Position numbers and translations under genes: made by a program
In this document: positions 48,400 to 56,819 of the stretch, in pieces
How positions within the stretch are numbered: the first letter of the stretch is position 1
Layout of the letters: each line of letters begins with the position of its first letter
NCBI GenBank assembly: GCA_015061745.1
Contig: SUWB01000001.1
Location: forward strand, 62,001-126,000
Direction of reading: 5' to 3'
DNA from: Lentisphaerota bacterium
Lineage (GTDB): Bacteria > Verrucomicrobiota > Lentisphaeria > Victivallales > Victivallaceae
DNA: 64,000 nucleotides
Notes under the pieces: model-generated
Databases searched by the model: none
Told to the model about the DNA's origin: nothing
What the model saw: only the letters and a program-made list of their open reading frames with translations

Positions 48400-50475
48400 T
48401 TAAAATTCCAATTCCCGGCTCAAGGCACAAAGAGCGATTACATTGCCCTCCTGCCTGACTTCAACATATTTCCTATTTCTCACAAATATTTGACTGCATT
48501 GAAGTTTGTTTTTTTCCAAACTGTCAAAAACTTCTCCGGCAAGTTCTTCAGGAAAATTGCGGGCGATCCCCTGCTTTGCCCGGGCCTGCTGAATAATTCT
48601 TTTCCCCCGGAAAGATTTTATTTTGAATTCATCAACAAGCTCCTGCTCAGATGACGGAACGGTTTGGAAGATTTCTTCCGTTTGACCGCAAAAGAGCCAA
48701 CTCCATTCATCATCATTGTTCTGACGCAAAAAGATCCTGCCGCTTGAACTTTGCCGCACATAATTGTTCTGCATCAGCATCTTAAAAGGAGCAAGCAGTT
48801 CAAGAATATTCTGAGGATTGGCAATAAACTCTTTTGCAGAACCTTTTTTACAAAAAAGATTATTGTGCTGATCTATTTGAAAATCCTTACCGTCAACATC
48901 TATTTTCAACAAACTTCCCGGCTTGACATTACTCCAATCAATTGTGTGTTCAGAAGGCAGCGGAACAACAGGGGGAGCTGGTTGTTCTGCATCAAAAATG
49001 TTCTGATTTTCATCTGCGGGATCCCAGAAAAAGTACCTGTTTCTTCTGGCTCCTGTAAGGGAAGCAAAATCCACATTGCGGTAAATATTTTCATCGGTGG
49101 TATTTTTGATGTAAAACCTTACGATCAAGCCTGTATCATCACTTCCGTTTTTACGCAGAATACGGCCGATAGACTGGATCGCCTGGATCTTTGACCCGGA
49201 AGATGCGACATTGATCCCGCAGTCCGCTGCGGGGGCATCAAATCCTTCGATCAGAGCTTTTCCGGAAACGATGACTTTAGCGATCCCCTGACGGAAAAGA
49301 GCAATACTGTTTTCTCTCAAACTCTCTTTCAGTTCCGAGTGTTCCGGAACCGCCGCAATTCCGGCATCGCAGAGCAGAGAATAAATGTGCATAACTTCTT
49401 CGATTCGCTCGTGGAACAATATCGCCTGACTTTTCCGGTTTTTCTTCAAACGTTCCTGCAAAAATCTCACCACGGCCTTTTCACGGTTGGCGGCACGGTA
49501 GAGCAAAGTTTTTCTTTCAGCGACTTTACTGACATAGTGTTTACAAACTGCTGCACTGTCCTCATCCAGTTTTCCTTTATTGAGCTTCATCGTGACCCAG
49601 CCGCTCAGTTCGCCGCCTTTGGGGGCATCCGGAAAGATCATAAAAATCCTGTCCCGCAGCCGGGTGATCTCATCAGAAATCCGCCGGTACAGAATTTCCT
49701 CATTTCCGGCAAGAGGCAGTCCCACGTGGCAGATTTCAAATTCCGGCAGGAATCCGGCCCTGACGGCGTCATCGTAATTCAATGAAAAAAAGATTTTTCC
49801 CAATTCAGAACTGAGGATCCGGTCATATTCGTTTGCTTCAGTTTTTTCCGGATTTTCTCCTGTATCGACATCTGGCGTCGCAGAAAGTCCCAGGGAATAT
49901 TTCCGTTTGATCTCAAAGATTTTACGCATAACTTCGCCGCGATAACGGTGACATTCGTCGGCGATAAAGAAAAGATTATCTTTGTAACGATCTCCAAAGC
50001 GGTCAACATAATTTGCAACGCTGTTGCAGACGCCCACAACAATGGGGTGATTATCAAGAAGGTCGCTGTAACCGCCCCCGAGGCGTCCAATTGCTGAAGG
50101 CGGCAGATTGCTGTGCCGGGCGATCACATCCACCCACTGTTCAAGTAAAACGATCGTAGGAACAACGATCAAAACCTTCAAATCCCTCTGACGGCGTTGG
50201 AGTTTTTCAGCCAGAGCCAAAGCAAACATCGTTTTTCCGGCACCAGTCACGACTTCGGCAATACCGGAACCGTTATATTTTTCCAGACATTCGGTCTGCC
50301 AGGAATAAAGCTTGACTCCTCTGGTCATCACCCATTTTTCCGGCAATCCGGCAAAGGGAGCATCTTCAGATACGGTGTTTATTTCCCCGCGTCGCCGGCT
50401 GCTCCAATAATCAGCGACTTGCAATTGGTGCAAAAGCAGCTTTTGTTTGCTGCTCAAATCGAAATTATCTGCCAC
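48400..50475 (-). CDS. superfamily II DNA/RNA helicase (XPB/RadD-like) with unique C-terminal extension
   Basis: EVVTGAGKTMFALALAE, IADECHRYRGE, GLSATPDVD, QSIGRILRKNG. GTG start at 50475 proposed behind AAGGAG (track uses TTG at 50532). Confidence 0.85.
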   Translation of the reverse strand: MADNFDLSSKQKLLLHQLQVADYWSSRRRGEINTVSEDAPFAGLPEKWVMTRGVKLYSWQTECLEKYNGSGIAEVVTGAGKTMFALALAEKLQRRQRDLKVLIVVPTIVLLEQWVDVIARHSNLPPSAIGRLGGGYSDLLDNHPIVVGVCNSVANYVDRFGDRYKDNLFFIADECHRYRGEVMRKIFEIKRKYSLGLSATPDVDTGENPEKTEANEYDRILSSELGKIFFSLNYDDAVRAGFLPEFEICHVGLPLAGNEEILYRRISDEITRLRDRIFMIFPDAPKGGELSGWVTMKLNKGKLDEDSAAVCKHYVSKVAERKTLLYRAANREKAVVRFLQERLKKNRKSQAILFHERIEEVMHIYSLLCDAGIAAVPEHSELKESLRENSIALFRQGIAKVIVSGKALIEGFDAPAADCGINVASSGSKIQAIQSIGRILRKNGSDDTGLIVRFYIKNTTDENIYRNVDFASLTGARRNRYFFWDPADENQNIFDAEQPAPPVVPLPSEHTIDWSNVKPGSLLKIDVDGKDFQIDQHNNLFCKKGSAKEFIANPQNILELLAPFKMLMQNNYVRQSSSGRIFLRQNNDDEWSWLFCGQTEEIFQTVPSSEQELVDEFKIKSFRGKRIIQQARAKQGIARNFPEELAGEVFDSLEKNKLQCSQIFVRNRKYVEVRQEGNVIALCALSRELEF

Positions 50476-50569
50476 AACGCTCTCCTTTCTCTCATCTTGA
50501 TCGGACTTGAGCTGAATTTTATTTTTCTCCAAACAGCTCTGCCTTTACCGCACATTTTAACAAAAAAAG

Positions 50570-50601
50570 AAAACTTCCCGGGAATACGATCCCCGGGAAA
50601 T
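50570..50601 (-). terminator. Rho-independent terminator downstream of purQ
   Basis: Minus strand TTTCCCGGGGATCGTATTCCCGGGAAG followed by TTTTCTTTTTTT. Confidence 0.6.
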
Positions 50602-50722
50602 CAGATGTTTTCAATCTGCTTCCCGTTTCGATCCTGATTCCGGAAAGTTCTCTTTTTGCGGAACTCTGCCGGATGTTCTCCGGCAGAGGCAACTGTTTTC
50701 AATGGAAAAACTTGATTCCATC

Positions 50723-51529
50723 TCAGAAATTTTCGGCGATATAATCCGCAGCATTGCGGAAAATCATCACGCCATCCCCTTCTTCAGCAATTTTTCCGTT
50801 GGCCCGGTCACGGGTCCAGTCGGGACTGTTGAAAGGTGAAAGGAAGGCTTCGGGATGAGGCATCAAACCGAAAATGCGTCCTGTTTTGTCACAGATACCG
50901 GCAATGGAATTAGTAGAACCATTGGGATTGGCAGGAAATTCCGCAGCAATGGAGCCATCAGCATTGCAGTAACGCAACGCCACCTGATTATTGGCTTCGA
51001 TCTCAGCGATCACTTCAGGAGCGGCAACAAACTTGCCTTCTCCGTGACGCAGAGGCAGTCTGAACTGATCCATATTGCGGGTAAAGACGCAAGGACTGGC
51101 CTTTTCAGCTTTGAGGCAGCACCAGTCATCCCGGAACACGCCGCAGTCATTGTGAGCCAGAGCAACTTCCTGAGTAAAATAATCGCCGTGGAGAGCGGGC
51201 ACCATACCCAGACGGGTCAAAGTCTGAAATCCGTTGCAGATACCGATGACCAGTTTGCCGTCATCAACGAACTTCTGGAGCTGATCCTGCAGCTGAAATT
51301 TCACACGGTTGGCAAACACAGTACCGGAGCCCAAGTGGTCACCGAAAGAAAATCCGCCGATAAAGCAGAGGAAATGAAACTCATCGAGAGTTCTTTTTCC
51401 GGCAATCAGGTCATTGAGATGCACCTTTTCGGGAGTCATCCCCACCAGTTTGCAGGCGGCGGCAGTTTCAGTTTCACAGTTGAGTCCGAATCCGGTAATG
51501 ACCAGAGCCTTGATTTGATTTTTTTCCAT
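50723..51529 (-). CDS. purQ: phosphoribosylformylglycinamidine synthase glutaminase component
   Basis: IGGFSFGDHLGSGTVFANR, VIGICNGFQTLTRLGMVP, GLMPHPEAF, LPLRHGEGKF. Confidence 0.88.
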   Translation of the reverse strand: MEKNQIKALVITGFGLNCETETAAACKLVGMTPEKVHLNDLIAGKRTLDEFHFLCFIGGFSFGDHLGSGTVFANRVKFQLQDQLQKFVDDGKLVIGICNGFQTLTRLGMVPALHGDYFTQEVALAHNDCGVFRDDWCCLKAEKASPCVFTRNMDQFRLPLRHGEGKFVAAPEVIAEIEANNQVALRYCNADGSIAAEFPANPNGSTNSIAGICDKTGRIFGLMPHPEAFLSPFNSPDWTRDRANGKIAEEGDGVMIFRNAADYIAENF

Positions 51530-51538
51530 AATTGATCC

Positions 51539-52765
51539 TCAGGTATGATAATCTGCGTTGATAGTAACATATTCGTGAGAGAGGTCACTTGACCAGACCC
51601 AGTATTCCTCCTGCCCTTCACCGAAGTCGCAGGTAATGGTAAATTCACGTTTTTTCACCACGTCCAGCAAATCTTCTTCCGGAGTCCCGGCATCGCCGCC
51701 GTTCCGGACAACAGGAGTTTCATCATAGTAAATATTGCAGTTTGCCGGATCGAATTCCGCTCCGGAGTAACCCAGTGCAGCCACCACACGGCCCCAGTTG
51801 GGATCATTGCCGAACCAGGCAGTTTTGCACAAAAGGGAATTGGCAACAGCTTCAGCGGCAAGTTTGGCATCGCAAGTTGTGCGGGCGTTGACCACTTTAA
51901 CGGTCACAAACTTGGTGGCACCTTCGCCGTCCATAACCATTTCGCGGGCCAGTTTCTGCATTACAGTCAACAGTGCAGAACGGAAAAGTTCAGCCTCGGG
52001 AGTTCCGGCAGTGATCCGGACTCCGGAACGGCCGTTTGCCATAAGGATGACCGTATCATTGGTACTCATATCCCCGTCAACGGTTATGCGGTTAAAGGAA
52101 TCTTCCGCACAGGGCAGCAGAAGCTTGCTCAGAGTTTCATTATCTGCCGCAGCATCAGTTGCGATACAGCAAAGCATCGTTGCGTGAGGAGCGATCAGTT
52201 TGGGGTCAATCATTCCGGCCCCCTTGGTCATAGCTCCCACTGTCACATCAACACCATTGATATTGACTTTGACAGCAACAGCCTTCGGAACCGTATCGGT
52301 GGTCATAATGGCACGTGCCGCATCATTTCCGCCGTCAGCAGAAAGAGCGGGCACAGCCAGCTCGATTCCTTTTTCGATCAAGCTCATATCCATTTGAACG
52401 CCGATACGCCCGGTGGAAGCGACCACCACCTGATCCGCAGGAATCCCCAATGCGGCTCCGGCGATCTCGCAGCTTTTTCTGGAATTGGCAAGTCCCTGAG
52501 CACCGGTACAGGCGTTGGCATTGCCGCTGTTAATGGCAAAGGCACGCAAAACGCCGCCCTTCAAGACTTTTTCTCTGCCGAGCAGCACAGGGGCGGCGGC
52601 AAAAGTACAACTGGTAAAAACGCCTGAAAAATTGGCAGGATCTTCAGAAAAGACCAGAGCAAAATCGGGAGCTCCGGATCTTTTGAATCCCGCAGTCACT
52701 CCGGCGGCCTTGAAGCCGGGCACGGAAGTTACGGAACCATTTTCAATAAATTTGATTTTTTCCAT
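51539..52765 (-). CDS. argJ: bifunctional glutamate N-acetyltransferase/ornithine acetyltransferase
   Basis: NSGNANACTGAQGLANSR, VASTGRIGVQMDM, TTDTVPKA, DGDMSTNDTVILMANG. Confidence 0.95.
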   Translation of the reverse strand: MEKIKFIENGSVTSVPGFKAAGVTAGFKRSGAPDFALVFSEDPANFSGVFTSCTFAAAPVLLGREKVLKGGVLRAFAINSGNANACTGAQGLANSRKSCEIAGAALGIPADQVVVASTGRIGVQMDMSLIEKGIELAVPALSADGGNDAARAIMTTDTVPKAVAVKVNINGVDVTVGAMTKGAGMIDPKLIAPHATMLCCIATDAAADNETLSKLLLPCAEDSFNRITVDGDMSTNDTVILMANGRSGVRITAGTPEAELFRSALLTVMQKLAREMVMDGEGATKFVTVKVVNARTTCDAKLAAEAVANSLLCKTAWFGNDPNWGRVVAALGYSGAEFDPANCNIYYDETPVVRNGGDAGTPEEDLLDVVKKREFTITCDFGEGQEEYWVWSSDLSHEYVTINADYHT

Positions 52766-52774
52766 AATACGGAG

Positions 52775-53245
52775 TCATCCTTCCTTATCGTAAGAAGCCT
52801 TGACGTTTATAGCAATACCGCCCCGGGGACGGAAATGCCCCTCAACCACTGCGTGACGGGGGGCACACGCCTCAACAACAGCATCGAGAATCCGGTTGAC
52901 AGCTTCTTCGTGAAAAGTATTGTCGTTGCGGAAAGAAAAGAGAAAGAGTTTCAAAGACTTGCTTTCGATGCACAATTTATCCGGGATATACCGCAGCACG
53001 ATATGTCCGAAATCAGGCTGATTGGTCACAGGACAAAGAGAGGTGAATTCCGGACAGTCGAATTCTATTTCATAATCCCTGTCGGCATAAACATTATCAA
53101 AGACCTCAAGTCGTGCCTCATCGGGCGTCTTGGGGTAGCGGCGTTCCGAGGCTGAAAGCAAAGTCAGCTTATCAAACCGGGCGGCACTGTTTTTTTCCAT
53201 AACGAACACTCCTGCTGTTTCATATACTTTCTGATAATATAGCAC
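52775..53245 (-). CDS. queF: 7-cyano-7-deazaguanine reductase
   Basis: CPEFTSLCPVTNQPDFGHIVLRYIPDKLCIESKSLKLFLFSFRN, FHEEAVNRI. Confidence 0.95.
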   Translation of the reverse strand: MLYYQKVYETAGVFVMEKNSAARFDKLTLLSASERRYPKTPDEARLEVFDNVYADRDYEIEFDCPEFTSLCPVTNQPDFGHIVLRYIPDKLCIESKSLKLFLFSFRNDNTFHEEAVNRILDAVVEACAPRHAVVEGHFRPRGGIAINVKASYDKEG

Positions 53246-53264
53246 ACATTCCTGATTTTTTCAA
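53236..53264 (-). promoter_or_regulatory. queF promoter
   Basis: Minus strand TTGAAA - 17 nt ending GTGC - TATATT. Confidence 0.6.
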
Positions 53265-53370
53265 TATCAAAAAGGCGTCCCGGAAGTACAATTATAATTT
53301 TATATGTACAAAGAATGATCCCCTTTTTACCTGTGCCGGTGATGATTACGGCAACGATGATATGGAGTCT

Positions 53371-53434
53371 GAAATAAAAAAGTCTTTCTGCAGGCACCCT
53401 CAATCGTGAGGTTCCGCTCACACTCAGAAAGACT
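53371..53434 (-). ncRNA. candidate small structured RNA/leader with 3' terminator
   Basis: Minus strand AGTCTTTCTG...CAGAAAGACT closing stem followed by TTTTTT; promoter TTGACT-17 nt-TACATT at 53441-53469 immediately upstream; internal CCTCA-CGAT-TGAGG and GTGAG-CGGAAC-CTCAC hairpins. Confidence 0.4.
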
Positions 53435-53533
53435 GATCATAATGTATCACCACTTTTTTGAAAAGTCAAGCACTGTTTTCTGATGCCGTCTGCCCCTCAA
53501 AACGGCACAACGGCATCAGATAACAGTGAAGCA

Positions 53534-54658
53534 TTACTGCAGGATATACTTTTTGAAATCCACCTTTTCAGGAAGTTTTTTAAGGTTCTTGTGTGCGGGG
53601 ACGACCTCTGCGGCGTTCCCCGCAGCCAAAACGACACCGCCCTTTTCCATAAACCTGAGAAGCTCCTGCTGGACAAATGGATATTTAAAGGTTTGCTTAT
53701 AAAAAAGAGCACAACCGTGGGGGAGTACCAGATAATCAAGATGACGGAGCATCCCGTCATAGATCTCTCTCAGCATCACATAATCAAGATCGATATCAGG
53801 ATGCCGTTCCAAATCAAGCATCGCTCTGACAGGTTCGTGCCCCTGCAGACCGGAACTGACAAAACCGACCCGCCAGGGACGGGGATTTTTCCTGGGGAAC
53901 ACAGGGGTCATACGGACACCGGTCACGGCATAAAAACATCCAAGCATCAACGGATGATTACTGTCCCAATATTCCGGATGAAAACTTGTGGCAATGATTT
54001 TTCCTTTTCCATAGGTCCCGTAGATCACAGCAGGAGAATCAAAAAACACCTTCTCAAACTTTGCTTTTTTAGCAACAGCTGTTTTGAAGACTCCCAGCGT
54101 TTTCCCTTTGCCGCCCTTTGCCGCTGACTTAAGAGGAAAAACCAGAGGGCCGCCGGAGTAACGCACCACGTGGATCCCGGGTTTGACACCCATAATCCGA
54201 GCCCCCTCTTTTGAAATTTCCACATTGACAAAAGAGGTGGGGCCGCCGGCGTTCTGATAACGGTCATAAGGAAGCAAATTCAGGCGGATCCCCGGCTTGC
54301 CCTGGACGACATTGTACATTCCGGCACAGGTCCCCACATAGGCACCTCCATTTTTCAGGAAGGTGTGGACTTTTTCCTCGTGTTCAATTCCGATCGTTTT
54401 CACCTGACGCCACGAATTCCCCCCCGGCATCACAAGAACATCTATCTCTTTGAGTTTTCCGGCCCGGATATCTTCTGCCATCACGGTCACAAGTTCCGTC
54501 TGGGGGGAATGGGCGATCAGACTTGCCAGATGCAAAACGCCGTTGCCTTTGGATCCGAAATCAACATAAAGACCGACCTTCAATTTTTCCGGAGCTTTTC
54601 CGGCAGCAAGAGTGCAGACAAATAAGGCAGAAATGATAAGAAGCAATAATTTTTTCAT
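53534..54658 (-). CDS. secreted class I glutamine-amidotransferase-like protein (BPL_N-like), copy 2
   Basis: DVLVMPGGNSWRQ, GGAYVGTCAGMYNVVQG; signal peptide; paralog of the adjacent gene. Confidence 0.65.
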   Translation of the reverse strand: MKKLLLLIISALFVCTLAAGKAPEKLKVGLYVDFGSKGNGVLHLASLIAHSPQTELVTVMAEDIRAGKLKEIDVLVMPGGNSWRQVKTIGIEHEEKVHTFLKNGGAYVGTCAGMYNVVQGKPGIRLNLLPYDRYQNAGGPTSFVNVEISKEGARIMGVKPGIHVVRYSGGPLVFPLKSAAKGGKGKTLGVFKTAVAKKAKFEKVFFDSPAVIYGTYGKGKIIATSFHPEYWDSNHPLMLGCFYAVTGVRMTPVFPRKNPRPWRVGFVSSGLQGHEPVRAMLDLERHPDIDLDYVMLREIYDGMLRHLDYLVLPHGCALFYKQTFKYPFVQQELLRFMEKGGVVLAAGNAAEVVPAHKNLKKLPEKVDFKKYILQ

Positions 54659-54720
54659 AATATTTCCTTAAGAATAATAAAACTCTCTTTTCCAAACAGA
54701 AATGAGCAGTTTGCAGTTCG

Positions 54721-55878
54721 TTACTTGAGGATGTATTTTTTGAAATCCACCTTTTCAGGAAGTTTTTTGACGTTTTTGTGGCTGGGAACGATCCCTGCGG
54801 CATTGCCGGAAGCAAGGATCACGCCGCCCCGGTCCATAAACATCTTGAACTGCTCCTGAACAAAGGGTTGTCCCATATATTGGTGAATAACCTTTTTGTT
54901 TCCGTGAGGCATCACCAGGTAATCAAGGTGTCTCATAATACCCTGATTGAGTTCAGCCATCATAACGTAATCCACGTCGATATCAGGATGTTTTTCCAGC
55001 TCAAGCATCGTTCTGACAGGTCCGTGTCCCGTAATGCCCGTACTCAACACGCCCACACGCCAGGGGCGTTTGTTCTTTTTGGGGAACACAGGAGTCATCT
55101 TGACGCCCTTCACAGCGTAGAAACATCCCAGCATCATATCGTGGCATTCGACAGAATATTCGGGGTGGAAACTTGTGGCAACAACTTTGCCTTTGCCGAA
55201 AGTGCCGTAGACCCACGCCACACTGCCGATGAATTTGCCCAGATGCTTCGGGTTCTTGCAGACAGCACTTTGGTATGTGGCAAGAACAATGCCTTTGCCT
55301 TCGCATTTGGCATCTTTGACAGCATAAGCCACAGGACCGCCGGAATAACGGGCAACGCGGCGTCCGGGTTTGATCCCCAGGATCTTTGCTCCTTCCGGTG
55401 TGATATCAATGGTGGCATAAGAAGTGGAACCGCCTGCACCGCCATAACGGCTGAAGGGAAGCAGCTGCAAACGTTTGTGAATCTGAAGCACGTTAAACAT
55501 ACCGGCACAGGTCCCCACATAACCGCCCCCGTTCCTCAAAAAGTCACGAATCTTGTCGTGATGCTCCAAGCCGATAGTCACACACTGTTTGGTGGAACCG
55601 CCGCCGGGCATAACAAGTATGTCGATCTCTTTGAGTTTTCCGGCACGGATATCACTTGCAAGCAGTGTCACAAGTTCCGTCTGGGGAGAGTGTTCAATGA
55701 GACTTGCCAGATGAAAAACGCCGCTGCCGCTGGCACCGTAGTCAACATACAACCCTACACGCACCTTCTTTTTTTGAGGGGCCTGCCCACACTTTCCGCT
55801 GCCGGTCGCAGTACAGGCACAGAATGCCATACAGCACAAGGCCGCTGCTATTAAACGTACAAACAATATTTTCATCAC
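54721..55878 (-). CDS. lipoprotein-like class I glutamine-amidotransferase-like protein (BPL_N-like), copy 1
   Basis: DILVMPGGGSTKQ, GGGYVGTCAGMFNVLQ; lipobox-like CCMAFCAC. Confidence 0.65.
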   Translation of the reverse strand: MMKILFVRLIAAALCCMAFCACTATGSGKCGQAPQKKKVRVGLYVDYGASGSGVFHLASLIEHSPQTELVTLLASDIRAGKLKEIDILVMPGGGSTKQCVTIGLEHHDKIRDFLRNGGGYVGTCAGMFNVLQIHKRLQLLPFSRYGGAGGSTSYATIDITPEGAKILGIKPGRRVARYSGGPVAYAVKDAKCEGKGIVLATYQSAVCKNPKHLGKFIGSVAWVYGTFGKGKVVATSFHPEYSVECHDMMLGCFYAVKGVKMTPVFPKKNKRPWRVGVLSTGITGHGPVRTMLELEKHPDIDVDYVMMAELNQGIMRHLDYLVMPHGNKKVIHQYMGQPFVQEQFKMFMDRGGVILASGNAAGIVPSHKNVKKLPEKVDFKKYILK

Positions 55879-55936
55879 GTTTTTCCTTCTTTTCCTTACT
55901 TAAGAAACTGGTATCATTTCAAATATTGGAACGGAT

Positions 55937-55965
55937 AATATATCACCAGAAGTTCAATATGTCAA
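55937..55965 (-). promoter_or_regulatory. promoter of the amidotransferase-like gene pair
   Basis: Minus strand TTGACA - 17 nt - TATATT. Confidence 0.65.
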
Positions 55966-56156
55966 GCAGCCCGCCTCTCTCCCTCCAGTTTTCTATGCCC
56001 ACAAGGACTGATGCAAGTTATTTTATGCTGCAAGATATCAAGATAAACAAGTTATAAAAAAAGAAGTACACCTACACGACGACACTGATGCATTATTAAA
56101 AAGCGGCACAATTTTTGCAATCGTTCAAAAAAGGAATGTGCGCAAGATACCGGACA

Positions 56157-56207
56157 CTGCAAAAAAAACTCCGGTAAGCAGATGTTTTATATATCCTTAC
56201 CGGAGTT
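56157..56207 (-). terminator. Rho-independent terminator of the small ORF
   Basis: Minus strand AAACTCCGGTAAG...CTTACCGGAGTTT followed by a T run. Confidence 0.75.
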
Positions 56208-56254
56208 TCTGTACAAGTTATTATTGCTTATGCAGCTATGATGTAAGATCAGTA

Positions 56255-56434
56255 TTATTTCATACTCATTACTTTTTTGAATGCCGAATAAATTATAAAA
56301 AGTATTACAAACATCATAAAAACGAAAGAAAAAGGTGTAGATGATGAACCATCTGATTGTTTTTCAAACCTTCTGCTTTCTATTTTTTTTGCGATCTGAG
56401 CGACTGCTTTACTCTGATATTCCTGCCCCATCAT
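56255..56434 (-). CDS. 59-aa single-TM micro-protein, not in the ORF track
   Basis: MMGQEYQSKAVAQIAKKIESRRFEKQSDGSSSTPFSFVFMMFVILFIIYSAFKKVMSMK*; Shine-Dalgarno GGAGGAGA just upstream; own promoter and terminator. Confidence 0.6.
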   Translation of the reverse strand: MMGQEYQSKAVAQIAKKIESRRFEKQSDGSSSTPFSFVFMMFVILFIIYSAFKKVMSMK

Positions 56435-56529
56435 TCTCCTCCGCGGGATATTTTTTCACTGTTCAGCACCTTGACTTATTGGTGATACAAGTACAATTCA
56501 AAAAAAGACAACAACTTATAATAGTATAA

Positions 56530-56558
56530 AATATATCACACAAAAGCATAAATTACAA
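56530..56558 (-). promoter_or_regulatory. promoter of the small ORF
   Basis: Minus strand TTGTAA - 17 nt - TATATT. Confidence 0.45.
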
Positions 56559-56724
56559 GAAAAAATGAAGTTTATTTCAGCACCCTTCAAAAAAAATCCT
56601 CCCCGGAAACACAAAGAGAATAATTTACATACAAAATCCATATCTGTCAAAAAAGATACACAGAAATAACGCCAATTTGAACAGCTCTGAATACCTCCCC
56701 CCATTTCATCAAATAACGATCACC

Positions 56725-56766
56725 CAAAAAAACGCACACCGTTTTTCCTGAACAGTGTGCGTTTTC
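56725..56766 (-). terminator. Rho-independent terminator downstream of oxidoreductase
   Basis: Minus strand AACGCACAC...GTGTGCGTT followed by TTTTT. Confidence 0.75.
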
Positions 56767-56819
56767 TTTACAGAATATTTGCGGATATTTTTGTCTTTTT
56801 TAAGAGTTTTATCTCTGTT

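Noticed and set aside
53164-53421. 85-aa minus-strand ORF overlapping the queF start
   Set aside because: Out-of-frame overlap with queF, runs through promoter and hairpin sequence; no plausible start context.
53371-53434. preQ1-I riboswitch upstream of queF
   Set aside because: The characteristic C-rich loop and A-rich tail pseudoknot are not visible, and a strong terminator plus a separate queF promoter lies between; kept only as an unclassified RNA candidate.
56138-56529. Plus-strand ORFs of 68 and 62 aa in the intergenic gap
   Set aside because: Opposite to the small minus-strand gene, overlap its terminator and lack Shine-Dalgarno sequences.
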